The position numbers and the translations under genes are program-made. Under the pieces are notes generated by a model, which worked only from the letters and a program-made list of their open reading frames with translations, made no database searches and was not told the origin of the DNA. DNA of 64,000 nucleotides from Thermomonas sp. (GTDB taxonomy: Bacteria > Pseudomonadota > Gammaproteobacteria > Xanthomonadales > Xanthomonadaceae): the NCBI GenBank assembly GCA_016720345.1, contig JADKKV010000005.1:62001-126000 (forward strand), read 5' to 3'. This document shows, piece after piece, positions 11,270 to 21,809 of this stretch (its first letter is position 1; the number at the start of each line of letters is the position of its first letter).

Positions 11270-12352
11270 ATGCCGTTCTGGAAACGCCTCGGGTTCGCGT
11301 TCGTGTTCATCGTGCCGGCGCTGATGCCGGCGGCGGCGTGGCTGGGCACGCGCAGCGGCCGGCCGGACCTGATGGCGTGGTTCCCGCTGTGCTTCCTGTT
11401 CGTGCTGCTGCCGCTAGCCGATTACGCGGTGGGCCACGACCCGCGCAATCCGGCTGCCGCCGACGTCGCCGCGCTCGAGCAGGATCGCTGGTTCCGCCTG
11501 CTCACCCTGCTCGCGGTGCCGGTGCAGTACGCGACCCTGGCGTGGTCGCTGCAGCACTGGGCACAGGCACCGTTCTCGCTGGCCGGCAGCATCGGCTGGC
11601 TGGCCTCGCTGGGCGTGGTGGGCGGCGTGCTGGCGATCAACGTGGCGCACGAGCTGATCCACAAGGACACCCGGCTGGAACGCGCCGCCGGCGGCCTGCT
11701 GCTGGCCAGCGTCGGCTACCACGGCTTCAAGGTCGAACACGTGCGCGGCCACCACGTGCATGTCTCCACCCCGGAGGATGCCTCCAGCGCGCGCTTTGGC
11801 CAGTCGCTGTGGCACTTCCTGCCGCGTGCCTTGCTGCGCAACACCGCGAATGGGTGGCGGCTCGAAGCTGCGCGCCTGGCCCGCCTCGGCAAGCCGTGGT
11901 GGCACTGGCGCAACGAGCTGCTGGGCTGGACGCTGCTGTGGCTGGCGCTGGCGGCCGCCGCGTGGGCCTGGCTTGGCAATGCCGGGCTGGTGGCCTTCCT
12001 GGTGCAGGGCGTGGTCGCCGCCTGCGCACTGGAGATCATCAACTACATCGAGCACTACGGATTGGAACGCGTGCGCCTGGCCAACGGCCGCTACGAGCGC
12101 ACCACCCACCTGCACAGCTGGAACTCGGACTACGCACTGACCAACCTGCTGCTGTTCCACCTGCAGCGGCATTCCGACCACCACGAAACCCCGCGCCGCC
12201 GCTACCAGTCCTTGCTCCACCACGCGGACAGTCCGCAGCTTCCCGGCGGCTACGCATCCATGTTCGTGCTCGCGCTGTTCCCGCCGCTGTGGTTCCGGGC
12301 CGTGCATCCGCGCCTGCACGCATGGCGTGCGCGCATCGCCTCGGGTGGCTGA
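11270..12352 (+). CDS. AlkB-type alkane 1-monooxygenase / membrane fatty-acid desaturase family
   Basis: 360 aa integral membrane di-iron protein. The His-box pattern of AlkB is complete: HELIHK (residues about 127-132), EHVRGHHVHVSTPEDASS (about 157-174), the NYIEHYGLERV signature and LQRHSDHHETP (about 299-309). AlkB hydroxylates terminal carbons of medium-chain alkanes with electrons from rubredoxin. Six hydrophobic helices flank the boxes. No rubredoxin, rubredoxin reductase or regulator is nearby, so the electron donor must be encoded elsewhere. Another AlkB-like hydroxylase activity is possible; the substrate is not deducible. Confidence 0.85.
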   Translation: MPFWKRLGFAFVFIVPALMPAAAWLGTRSGRPDLMAWFPLCFLFVLLPLADYAVGHDPRNPAAADVAALEQDRWFRLLTLLAVPVQYATLAWSLQHWAQAPFSLAGSIGWLASLGVVGGVLAINVAHELIHKDTRLERAAGGLLLASVGYHGFKVEHVRGHHVHVSTPEDASSARFGQSLWHFLPRALLRNTANGWRLEAARLARLGKPWWHWRNELLGWTLLWLALAAAAWAWLGNAGLVAFLVQGVVAACALEIINYIEHYGLERVRLANGRYERTTHLHSWNSDYALTNLLLFHLQRHSDHHETPRRRYQSLLHHADSPQLPGGYASMFVLALFPPLWFRAVHPRLHAWRARIASGG

Positions 12353-12437
12353 GCCGGCCGTCGCGAAGAACGGCTTGCGGCGCGCGACCGCGCACTGCAG
12401 GATCGCCGGATCCGACCGCTTCCACCGCAGGGATCCC

Positions 12438-13988
12438 ATGCCAGCCCTCCTCCGCAGCCTGCTGCTTGGCGCCCTGCTCCTGCTCGCCGGCTGTGCGCAA
12501 TTGCCCGCACGCCCGCAGCTGCCTTACCAGGCCGCGCTCCCGGTGGCCGAAGGGACCCGGCTGGATGCGGAGGTGGCCCCGGCGGTGGCCAGGCACCCCG
12601 GTGCCTCCGGGTTCCGGCTGGTCGCCGATGGCATGGAGGCGTTCGCGTTGCGCGGCCATTCGGCGCGATCGGCCGGACGCAGCCTCGACATCCAGACCTA
12701 CATCTGGCACGACGACCTCACCGGCCGCCTGCTCGCGGCCGAGGTCCTGGACGCCGCCGATCGCGGCGTCCAGGTGCGGGTCCTGCTGGACGACCTCGAC
12801 GCCCGCGCGAAGAGCCAGGCGCTGCTTGCGCTGGACAGCCACCCGCGCATCAGCATCCGGATCTTCAACCCGCTGGCCACCCGCGACGGCATGCTGGGTA
12901 CCGCACTCGAGTTCGCCAGCGACTTCGAACGCGTCAACCGGCGCGCGCACAACAAGTCGTGGATCGTCGACGGCCGGCTGGCGGTCGCCGGCGGACGCAA
13001 CCTCGGCGATGAATATTTCATGGCCAGCCCGGAGGCGAATTTCCAGGACCTCGACCTGCTGGTCGCCGGCCCCGCGGTGGCTGCACTGGCGGACGCGTTC
13101 GACAGCTACTGGAACTCCGAGTCGGCGTGGCCGATTCGCGCGCTTGAACCGCGCAAGCCCCAGGGGGAGGCGTTGCAGGCGGTGCGCGAGTCGCTGCGCC
13201 AGAGCACCAGCGATGCCGGCAAGGAGGCGTGGGTGCAGGCGCTGGGCGAGCCGGATGCACTGGCGAGGATCCGGGTCGGCCACCTCGGCATGCGATGGAC
13301 CCAGCAATGGCAGCTGTTGCAGGACGCGCCGGACAAGCTGGTCCAGCAGGTCCAGCCGATCGCCGGCACGGACGCGTCGCCGATCCTGGCCGGCCTGCGT
13401 TCGGCGATGCAGTCCAGCCAGCGCGAGATCGCGATCATTTCGCCCTATTTCGTGCCCGGCGAAGAGGGCGCCAATTCGCTGGTCGCGGGCGTGCGTGGCG
13501 GCCTGCGCATCCGCATCCTGACCAACTCGCTGGCCTCGAACGACGTCGCCGCCGTGCACGGCGGTTACGTTCGCCACCGCGGCGTGCTTGCGCGCGGCGG
13601 GGTCGAACTGTGGGAAATGAAGCCCAGGCCAGGCCGCGCGCAGGGCAGCCTGCTCGGCTCCTCCGGCGCGCGCCTGCATGGCAAGGCCGCGATATTCGAC
13701 CGCCGGACCCTGTTCGTCGGATCGCTCAACCTCGATCCGCGCTCCGTGCAGCTCAATTCCGAGCAGGGCCTGCTGGTCACCGACGAGGTCCTCGCGGCCC
13801 AGCTGTCGGCGATGTTCGACAACATGACCCGCCCCGAGAACGCCTGGTCGATCGGCTGGGACCCTGCCCGTGGCCGGGTGTCCTGGAGCGATGGAAACGG
13901 CACCCTCGATCGCGAGCCCGAAGCCGGGTTGTCGCGGCGCGTGGTCGCCCGGCTGGCCTACTGGCTGCCGGTCGACCCGCTGCTCTGA
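12438..13988 (+). CDS. Phospholipase D-family lipoprotein (cardiolipin synthase ClsC/YmdC-like)
   Basis: 516 aa from ATG 12438. The signal MPALLRSLLLGALLLLAGC ends in a lipobox, so it is a predicted lipoprotein. Two HKD motifs typical of PLD transphosphatidylases are present: HNKSWIVDGRLAVAGGRN (residues about 171-188) and HGKAAIFDRRTLFVGSLN (about 413-430). The arrangement resembles ClsC/YmdC, which makes cardiolipin from phosphatidylglycerol and phosphatidylethanolamine, but the nuclease/phospholipase branch cannot be excluded. Its stop codon directly abuts the convergent folP stop with no intergenic base. Confidence 0.85.
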   Translation: MPALLRSLLLGALLLLAGCAQLPARPQLPYQAALPVAEGTRLDAEVAPAVARHPGASGFRLVADGMEAFALRGHSARSAGRSLDIQTYIWHDDLTGRLLAAEVLDAADRGVQVRVLLDDLDARAKSQALLALDSHPRISIRIFNPLATRDGMLGTALEFASDFERVNRRAHNKSWIVDGRLAVAGGRNLGDEYFMASPEANFQDLDLLVAGPAVAALADAFDSYWNSESAWPIRALEPRKPQGEALQAVRESLRQSTSDAGKEAWVQALGEPDALARIRVGHLGMRWTQQWQLLQDAPDKLVQQVQPIAGTDASPILAGLRSAMQSSQREIAIISPYFVPGEEGANSLVAGVRGGLRIRILTNSLASNDVAAVHGGYVRHRGVLARGGVELWEMKPRPGRAQGSLLGSSGARLHGKAAIFDRRTLFVGSLNLDPRSVQLNSEQGLLVTDEVLAAQLSAMFDNMTRPENAWSIGWDPARGRVSWSDGNGTLDREPEAGLSRRVVARLAYWLPVDPLL

Positions 13989-14882
13989 TCAATCCTCCGG
14001 CCAGGCGATCGCCGGCTTCGCCTCGATCCGCGGCGGCGGCACCGCCGCCACCGCGTTCCACACCTTGAGCGCGTCCGCCGTCGCGGCAACGTCGTGCACC
14101 CGCAGCAGCATCGCCCCGCGCTGGGCGGCGATCAGGTGCGCCGCGACCGAACCTGCGATGCGTTCGCGCGGATCCTCGCGGCCGGTGAGCTCGCCGATGC
14201 TTTTCTTGCGCGACAAGCCCGCGAGCACCGGCACGCCGAGTTCGGTGAAGCGCTGCAACTGCGCCAGCAGCTGCAGGTTGTGTTGCAGCGTCTTGCCGAA
14301 GCCGAAACCCGGATCGACCACGATGCGCTTCCTCGCGATGCCCGCCATCTCCGCGGCGAAGATCCGTTCGGCCAGGAACCGGTGCACCTCGCCGACCACG
14401 TCGTCGTAGTGCGGCGCGGCCTGCATGCCGCCCGGCTCGCCCTGCATGTGCATCAGCACCACCGGCACCCCCAGCTGCGCGGCCGCGTCAAGCGCGCCTT
14501 CGCGGCGCAGCGCATGCACGTCGTTGATCATGCCCGCGCCGGCGGCGACCGCCGCGCGCATCACCTCCGGCTTGCTGGTGTCGATGCTGATCGGCAGCGA
14601 GGTCTCCTTCGCCAGCCGTTCGATGACCGGGACGACGCGACGCAGTTCCTCGTCGAGCGGAACCTCCTGCGCGCCGGGCCGCGTGGATTCTCCGCCGATG
14701 TCGAGGATGTCAGCGCCCTCTGCCGCCAGCTTCAGCCCCTGCGCGATCGCGGCAGCGGCATCGAAGTGGAGGCCGCCATCGGAGAACGAATCCGGGGTTG
14801 CGTTGACGATTCCCATCACCTGCGGGCGATCGAGGCGAAGGATGCGGCCGTTGCATTCGAGTTGCGGGATGGTGTCGAACAT
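13989..14882 (-). CDS. folP: Dihydropteroate synthase
   Basis: 297 aa TIM-barrel enzyme that condenses p-aminobenzoate with dihydropterin pyrophosphate in folate synthesis and is the target of sulfonamides. Signatures: MGIVNATPDSFSDGG, DIGGESTRPGAQEV, ISIDTSKPEVMRAA, DPGFGFGKTLQHN and a C-terminal RVHDV segment. In many gammaproteobacteria folP follows ftsH and precedes glmM; here a TPR protein gene sits between ftsH and folP. The start lies 5 nt after that gene's stop. Confidence 0.97.
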   Translation of the reverse strand: MFDTIPQLECNGRILRLDRPQVMGIVNATPDSFSDGGLHFDAAAAIAQGLKLAAEGADILDIGGESTRPGAQEVPLDEELRRVVPVIERLAKETSLPISIDTSKPEVMRAAVAAGAGMINDVHALRREGALDAAAQLGVPVVLMHMQGEPGGMQAAPHYDDVVGEVHRFLAERIFAAEMAGIARKRIVVDPGFGFGKTLQHNLQLLAQLQRFTELGVPVLAGLSRKKSIGELTGREDPRERIAGSVAAHLIAAQRGAMLLRVHDVAATADALKVWNAVAAVPPPRIEAKPAIAWPED

Positions 14883-14887
14883 GCGGA

Positions 14888-16717
14888 TCAGATGCCCTTG
14901 GTCTGGCTGTTGGCGGGGGCTGGCAATCCGACCTTCGCGCAGAACGCCGCCAGTCGTGGATCGGTCTTGTAGCGCATCACCAGCGGGTCGATCAGCAGGT
15001 TGCCGATCCCGGGGTCGCGGGTTGCATGCGCCTTCTCCAGCCACTCGAAGGCGGCATCCGCATCGTTGCGCAAGGCCTGCACCTGCGCGACCTGGTACGC
15101 GGCCACGTCGCCGTAATCGGAAATGAGTTCTTGCAACGCGGCATCGGCCGCAGCGCGATCCGTGCCCGCCTGCAGCGCCATCGCCACCGCGATATCGCGC
15201 CACACGCCTTCAGGCTCGCGCCGGGCGGCATCCAGCGCGGCCTGCGCATCGCCACGCTGCAGTTCGATGATCGTCAGTTGCGCCCAGGCGGAGCTGCCTT
15301 GCGGGCGCAATTCGATCGAGTCGCGGATCGCCTTCTCCGCCTCGTCCAGGCGACCGACCGCCGACAGGTACGCGCTGTACCAATTCCACCAGTTCGGCGA
15401 CATCGGGTCATTGTCGAGCGCCTGCCGCGTGAGGGTGATCGCCTCGTCCAGCTGGCCCTGCAAGGCAAGCATGCTGGCCTTGCTGAACATCGTCTGCAGG
15501 TTGCCGGGCGACAACTCGAGCCCGCGCTGATAGGCCTCGGTTGCGCCGCGCCAATCGAGCTGGTTTTCCAGCAACCAGCCGCGCGCCACGTAGACATCGC
15601 CCAGATCCGGCGCCAGCGTCAGTGCCACGTCACCTGCCTTGCGTGCCTCTGCATACGCATTCTGCGCTTCGTCGCCACTCAGGCCCAGTGCCGCCAGCGT
15701 GGTCCAGTTGCGCGAGAGCGCAGCCCAGGCGCTCGCGTACTTCGGGTCCAGGCTTGTCGCGCGGGTCATCTCCGCGATGGCCAGGCGCATGTCGCCGTCT
15801 TCGCCGCGGTCGGCGTAGAACTTGCCCCGCAGGTAGGCGGAATAGGCTTCGACGCTGCCATTGGGCGGGCGCTCGTCCTGGCGCTTCGCCTCCGGGGCCA
15901 GCAGTTTCGCCTTGAGCACCACGGCGATCGCGCGGGTCAGCTCATCCTGCAGTGCGAACAGGTCGCCGTAAGGCTTGTCGTAGAGATTCGTCCAGATCGC
16001 CGAACCGTCGTCGGTCCGCACGACTTCCGCGCGGATGCGCACCGTGTTCTCCGCCCGCTGCACGCTGCCCGCAAGCAGGTAGGCAACGCCAAGCTTGGCG
16101 CCGATGCTGCGCGCGTCCTCCTTGCTGTCGCGGAAACGGAACGAGGAGGTGCGCCCGATGACCCGCAAGCCCTCGAACTTGGAGAGTGCGTCGATCAGGT
16201 TCTCCGATAGCCCATCGGAAAAGAACAGCTGGCTGGCGTCGCCGCTGGCATTGGCAAGTGGCAGCACCGCGATCGAGTTGCCGCGCCTTGCCGGCAGCGC
16301 CGCAGCGCGGACGGCGGCCGCGCGCGTGGCTTCCGCGACCAGCGCCGCTTCCCGGCGCGGCGACAGCACGAACTTGTCGAACCCGAAATAACCCAGCGCG
16401 AGCGCCAGCAACACGATGATCGCGCGGTCGAGGGTGCGCGCGGTTCGCGGCGCGATGGACTCCGCGGCCGGCACCTCGGCATCCCGGCGAAATCCCTGCG
16501 GGGTCAGCTCGAACATCCAGGCCACCGCCAGCGCCGGCACGAAAGCCACCGCAAGCGTCATCACCAGGGCCTTCATCGTCCATGGCGGCGCATCGAACAC
16601 GGGCAGCAGGGTCGCACCGACCTGCACCACCAGCCAGGCCGTGACCAGGTACAACCCCGCCATGCGGATGACGTTGCGACGCTTGAGTTCCGCGATGAAT
16701 CCGCCGGTCGTCGCCAA
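14888..16717 (-). CDS. Membrane-anchored TolB-like/TPR repeat protein
   Basis: 609 aa from a TTG at 16717 (LATTGGFIAELKRRNVIRMAG). No suitable ATG exists and the FIAELKRRNV opening is typical of this family, so TTG is the best start. Layout: two N-terminal membrane helices (residues about 18-38 and 49-68), a third near 103-120, a TolB/FlgO-like N-terminal domain (SIAVLPLANASGD, then FSDGLSENLIDALSKFEGLRVIGRTS), and about six TPRs to the C-terminus. Proteins of this kind are often fused to adenylate-cyclase or winged-helix sensors; here the N-terminal effector is replaced by membrane helices. Function unknown, probably a scaffold. Confidence 0.75.
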   Translation of the reverse strand: MATTGGFIAELKRRNVIRMAGLYLVTAWLVVQVGATLLPVFDAPPWTMKALVMTLAVAFVPALAVAWMFELTPQGFRRDAEVPAAESIAPRTARTLDRAIIVLLALALGYFGFDKFVLSPRREAALVAEATRAAAVRAAALPARRGNSIAVLPLANASGDASQLFFSDGLSENLIDALSKFEGLRVIGRTSSFRFRDSKEDARSIGAKLGVAYLLAGSVQRAENTVRIRAEVVRTDDGSAIWTNLYDKPYGDLFALQDELTRAIAVVLKAKLLAPEAKRQDERPPNGSVEAYSAYLRGKFYADRGEDGDMRLAIAEMTRATSLDPKYASAWAALSRNWTTLAALGLSGDEAQNAYAEARKAGDVALTLAPDLGDVYVARGWLLENQLDWRGATEAYQRGLELSPGNLQTMFSKASMLALQGQLDEAITLTRQALDNDPMSPNWWNWYSAYLSAVGRLDEAEKAIRDSIELRPQGSSAWAQLTIIELQRGDAQAALDAARREPEGVWRDIAVAMALQAGTDRAAADAALQELISDYGDVAAYQVAQVQALRNDADAAFEWLEKAHATRDPGIGNLLIDPLVMRYKTDPRLAAFCAKVGLPAPANSQTKGI

Positions 16718-16880
16718 GGCCCGCCCCCGTTTGCCGGCGCCGCACCGGCCTCGCAGATGCAGTGTCGGCAATGGCCGTGGCGTGTGCAAGCCGGTCGGTG
16801 GTACCCGATGCGCCCGCTGCCAGCCCGGCGACTGCAATTCGAGGCGGTTGTTCCCGCGCATGGAGTCGCCGGCAATCAAG

Positions 16881-16903
16881 AAGGCCAGGACGTCCCTGGC
16901 CTT
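16881..16903 (-). terminator. ftsH terminator hairpin
   Basis: A perfect 9-bp inverted repeat (AAGGCCAGG/CCTGGCCTT) with a 5-base loop lies 36 bases beyond the ftsH stop. On the minus strand it is followed by CTTGATT, a weak U-tract. It is the only strong hairpin in the 222-base gap between ftsH and the TPR gene. Confidence 0.6.
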
Positions 16904-16939
16904 TCGTGCAGTACCGGCTACGGCGTGCCGTGGGGACGG

Positions 16940-18835
<1,896 letters not shown>

Positions 18836-18844
18836 GTCCGCCTT

Positions 18845-19507
18845 TTACTTCATTTGCGCGAGTTTGCCCTGTGCCAGGGCGTACACCTCCGGCGAGCGCT
18901 TGCGCGAAGCCGCCGGCTTGCGGATGGCCACCTTGGCGTAACGCCGCCGCAGCTCCCGCACGTATTCGTCGAATCCGGTTCCCTGGAACAGCTTGATCAG
19001 GAAGGTGCCACCGGGGCGGAGCCGGCCGTCGGCGAAGTCCATGGCGAGTTCCGCCAGGTGCATCGCGCGCGGCTGGTCGACCGCATCCATACCGCTCTTA
19101 TTGGGGGCCATGTCGGACAAGACAAGGTCGACCTGGCCCCCGTCCAGCGATTCCAGCAAGCGGGATAGGACGGCATCGTCCCTGAAGTCGCCGTGAAGGA
19201 ACTCGACCCCGGCCAGCGACGGCATCTCCAGGATGTCGCTGGCGATCACCCGCCCGCGCCGGGCGCCGTCCGGCAGGCCGCGTTCCATCTGGTCCAGCTC
19301 CTGCCGCACCCATTGCGACCAGCCGCCCGGGGCCGCGCCCAGGTCGACCACCACCATGCCCGGCTTCAGCAGCTGGTCGCGCTCCACCAGCTCCTCCAGC
19401 TTGTAGGCCGCGCGCGATCGCATCCCCTCCGCCTGCGCCTTCTTCACGTAGGGGTCGGAGAAGTGTTCCTTGAGCCAGCGCTGGCTGGATTTGCTGCGGG
19501 TAGCCAC
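18845..19507 (-). CDS. rlmE: 23S rRNA 2'-O-methyltransferase (U2552)
   Basis: 220 aa from a GTG start at 19507 ([20 protein letters not shown]). It methylates the 2'-OH of U2552 in the ribosomal A-loop during late 50S assembly. The FtsJ/RrmJ catalytic K-D-K-E tetrad is recognisable: [21 protein letters not shown] and SPEVYALA; the SAM site is [13 protein letters not shown]. It is divergent from yhbY (69 nt between starts) and upstream of ftsH, the same arrangement as E. coli. A short shared promoter region is likely. Confidence 0.97.
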   Translation of the reverse strand: MATRSKSSQRWLKEHFSDPYVKKAQAEGMRSRAAYKLEELVERDQLLKPGMVVVDLGAAPGGWSQWVRQELDQMERGLPDGARRGRVIASDILEMPSLAGVEFLHGDFRDDAVLSRLLESLDGGQVDLVLSDMAPNKSGMDAVDQPRAMHLAELAMDFADGRLRPGGTFLIKLFQGTGFDEYVRELRRRYAKVAIRKPAASRKRSPEVYALAQGKLAQMK

Positions 19508-19576
19508 GGCCGCCAACGCCAGGTGGAATGGGGTCTCATGATACCCTGCCGCCTGTTCCCGTCCTTCCCGCAGCGC

Positions 19577-19882
19577 ATGCCCATCGCCCTGACCAACGCC
19601 CAGATCCGCTTCCTGCGTGGCCAGGCACATGACCTCAAGGCGATCCTGCAGGTCGGCGGCAAGGGCATCAGCGACGCGTTGGCGGTCGAGGTCGACGGCG
19701 CCCTGGAACACCACGAGTTGATCAAGGTGAAGGTGGCCGCGGCCGACCGCGAGGCGCGCGACGCCATGATCGCCGCCCTCGCCGAACGCACCGACGCCGC
19801 GCTGGTGCAGCGCATCGGCCATACGGCGGTGCTGTACCGGCCCAGCAAGGACAAGCGGCACATCGTGCTGCCGCGGGCCTGA
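19577..19882 (+). CDS. yhbY: Ribosome assembly RNA-binding protein YhbY (CRM domain)
   Basis: 101 aa from ATG 19577 ([20 protein letters not shown]), the standard start. The single CRS1/YhbY (CRM) domain with the VGGKGIS loop (GxxG type) and an HELIKVKV strand binds pre-50S rRNA. Length matches the family. It faces rlmE, also a 50S-maturation factor. An in-frame ATG 39 bases upstream gives an extra [13 protein letters not shown] and is less likely. Confidence 0.93.
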   Translation: MPIALTNAQIRFLRGQAHDLKAILQVGGKGISDALAVEVDGALEHHELIKVKVAAADREARDAMIAALAERTDAALVQRIGHTAVLYRPSKDKRHIVLPRA

Positions 19883-19899
19883 CCCCAGCGCCCGGCGCG

Positions 19900-20274
19900 A
19901 TGCAGTTCAACCTCGAACGCCCCGACTACACCTACTTCCTGCGTGGTGCCGACGGCACCGGCGCGCTGGTCAACGACCGCCGCCTCGGCGACAGTTTCGT
20001 GATCGCCCCGGACACGCTGGTCGAAGCCTGGCCGGTGCGCGATGCGCTGGCGATGACCCCGGCGGACCTCGACCCGCTGCTCGCGCTGGCGCCGGAGCTG
20101 GTGGTGCTCGGCACCGGCGCGGCGCAGCGCTTCCCGCCCGCGGCGGTGATGGCCGCCTGCCTGCAGCGCGGGATCGGCATCGAGGTGATGGCCAACGCGG
20201 CCGCGGCGCGCACCTATTCGGTGCTGGCGGGGGAAGGACGGCGGGTGGTGGCGGGGTTCATCCTCGCGGCATAG
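19900..20274 (+). CDS. Mth938-like domain-containing protein (DUF498)
   Basis: 124 aa, beginning [16 protein letters not shown], with [14 protein letters not shown] and [21 protein letters not shown] typical of the Mth938/NDUFAF3 (DUF498) fold. Bacterial members are small cytosolic proteins of unknown function; the mitochondrial relative NDUFAF3 assists complex I assembly. It starts 17 nt after yhbY and is probably cotranscribed with it. A palindromic element follows. Confidence 0.88.
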   Translation: MQFNLERPDYTYFLRGADGTGALVNDRRLGDSFVIAPDTLVEAWPVRDALAMTPADLDPLLALAPELVVLGTGAAQRFPPAAVMAACLQRGIGIEVMANAAAARTYSVLAGEGRRVVAGFILAA

Positions 20275-20295
20275 CCGCTGGCGCCAGGCTCCGCG

Positions 20296-20397
20296 TGGCC
20301 GCCGGGGTACTGCCCCGCCGCTCACTCGAGTCATCCACGACTCAGTTCGCGGGCGCGCGCCATCCATGGCGCGCTCGGGACAGTACCCCGGCGGCCA
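20296..20397. repeat. Nested palindromic extragenic element
   Basis: Perfect 17-bp inverted repeats (20296-20312 and 20381-20397, TGGCCGCCGGGGTACTG) bracket 68 bases that contain two further hairpins: GAGTC/GACTC (20328-20332, 20339-20343) and GCGCGCCAT/ATGGCGCGC (20355-20363, 20366-20374). It lies between convergent genes and could serve as a bidirectional terminator, but it is larger than one needs to be. The architecture resembles dispersed extragenic palindromes. Confidence 0.65.
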
Positions 20398-20418
20398 TGC
20401 TCATCGCTTTCGAAGTCT

Positions 20419-21198
20419 CTACCGCTTCGACAAATACTGCTGCGGATCGACCGGCTTGCCGTTGTAGCGGATCTCGAAGTGCAGCATGTCGCGCGACGCG
20501 CCGCTGCGGCCCATCTCGGCGATCTGCTGGCCGGCCTTCACCAGCTGGCCCTCGTTGACCAGGCGCGCGCGGTTGTGGCCATAGGCGGACAGCCACTGGT
20601 CGCTGTGCTTGAGGATCACCAGCTCGCCGTAGCCGACCAGGCCGGAACCGGAATACACCACCACCCCGTCGGCGGCGGCGCGCACCGGCTGCCCGCCCTT
20701 GCCGGCGATGTCGACGCCCTGCCGGGTGGGATCGCCATTGGCGAAGCGCGCCACCACCACCCCATCCGCCGGCCAGCGCCAGCCGATGTTGCTGGTCGCG
20801 GGAATGACCACCGGCGCCGGTGCGGCCGGCTTCGCAACCACCGGCGCACCGGGCTTCGCCGGCGGCCGCGCGGCCGGCCGCGTCGCCACCCCGCGCTGCC
20901 CGCCCGGGTACAGGCGCAGGCGCTGCCCGGGATGGATGGTGTAGGGCGGCGGGATGTCGTTCCACAGCGCCAGGTCGAGCGCGGTCAGTCCGTTTTCGGT
21001 GGCGATGCGGTACACGTTCTGACCGCGCTGCACCACCACCGTCGCGCCGTACTTCGGCTGCGAGACCCGCACCGGCCGCTCGCCGGCGGATGCATTCGCC
21101 GCGGGCTCGCGGGTCACGTGGCTGCGCCCGCAGGCGGCCAGCAGCGCGAGCGTGCAGCAGGCGATGGCAATGCGGTACAGGCGCATGCCGCCGATCAT
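20419..21198 (-). CDS. nlpD: NlpD-like murein hydrolase activator (LysM + degenerate LytM lipoprotein)
   Basis: 259 aa from ATG 21198, which overlaps the yqaA stop (ATGA); an internal ATG at 21186 is also possible. The lipoprotein signal ends LALLAAC. A LysM domain (VVVQRGQNVYRIATENGL to HPGQRLRLYPGG) and a Pro/Ala linker precede the M23/LytM domain. The domain lacks two zinc ligands: RQGVDI replaces HxxxD and MLHFEI replaces HxH. This fits an activator of cell-division amidases such as AmiC rather than an enzyme. It closes the surE-pcm-yqaA-nlpD unit; no rpoS follows. Confidence 0.9.
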   Translation of the reverse strand: MIGGMRLYRIAIACCTLALLAACGRSHVTREPAANASAGERPVRVSQPKYGATVVVQRGQNVYRIATENGLTALDLALWNDIPPPYTIHPGQRLRLYPGGQRGVATRPAARPPAKPGAPVVAKPAAPAPVVIPATSNIGWRWPADGVVVARFANGDPTRQGVDIAGKGGQPVRAAADGVVVYSGSGLVGYGELVILKHSDQWLSAYGHNRARLVNEGQLVKAGQQIAEMGRSGASRDMLHFEIRYNGKPVDPQQYLSKR

Positions 21199-21809
21199 GC
21201 CGCGTGCCCCCGCAACGCCAGCCAACCGATGGCCGCGGCCAGCAGCGCCAGTGCGCCCCAGCCGATCGGCTCGATGTAGCGGTGCAAGGTCCGCTCGGCG
21301 CGTTCGCCGCCGATCCTGATCGCCGCCGCCACGATGTACAGGCGCTTGCCGCGCCCGACCAGCATGCTGAGCATGAACGGCAGCATCGGCACGCCAACGA
21401 TGCCGCTGGCCCAGGTGAAGACCTTCATCGGGATCGGCGAGAACCCGGCCAGCACCAGGAACCAGAACACCGCCCATGGCGAATGCGCGCTCTTCTCGCG
21501 CACGATCTCGATCCCGTGCTCGATCGAATCCAGCATCCCGAGCGCGGCCAGCAGCGGCTGCACCGCCTGCCAGGCGAAATGGCCGAGGTAATAGCCGATC
21601 ACCGCGCCGACCATCGCGCTGGCCAGGCTCACGCTGGCGAACCAGAACGCGCGCCGCGGCTGCGACAGGCACATCGGCGCCAGCATGACCTCCGGCGGGA
21701 TCGGGAAGAAGATCGCCTCGATGAAGCTGAGCAAGGCCAGCAACCATGTCGCCCTGGGGTGGCGCGCCCACCGCAGGGTGCGCTCGTACATCGGGCCGAA
21801 CAGCTTCAT
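21195..21809 (-). CDS. YqaA family VTT/DedA-like membrane protein
   Basis: 204 aa with five to six hydrophobic helices and the VTT/SNARE-associated (DedA superfamily) core: [18 protein letters not shown] near residues 28-45, [10 protein letters not shown], and [17 protein letters not shown] (about 126-142). This is the YqaA branch, which in gammaproteobacteria lies between pcm and nlpD. DedA proteins are implicated in lipid flipping and membrane potential; YqaA itself is uncharacterised. Both ends overlap neighbours by ATGA. Confidence 0.9.
   Translation of the reverse strand: MKLFGPMYERTLRWARHPRATWLLALLSFIEAIFFPIPPEVMLAPMCLSQPRRAFWFASVSLASAMVGAVIGYYLGHFAWQAVQPLLAALGMLDSIEHGIEIVREKSAHSPWAVFWFLVLAGFSPIPMKVFTWASGIVGVPMLPFMLSMLVGRGKRLYIVAAAIRIGGERAERTLHRYIEPIGWGALALLAAAIGWLALRGHAA

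Noticed and set aside
9613-13521. A 1302-codon plus-strand open frame
   Set aside because: It is antisense to putP and out of frame with alkB and the PLD gene; all three have clear motifs in their own frames.
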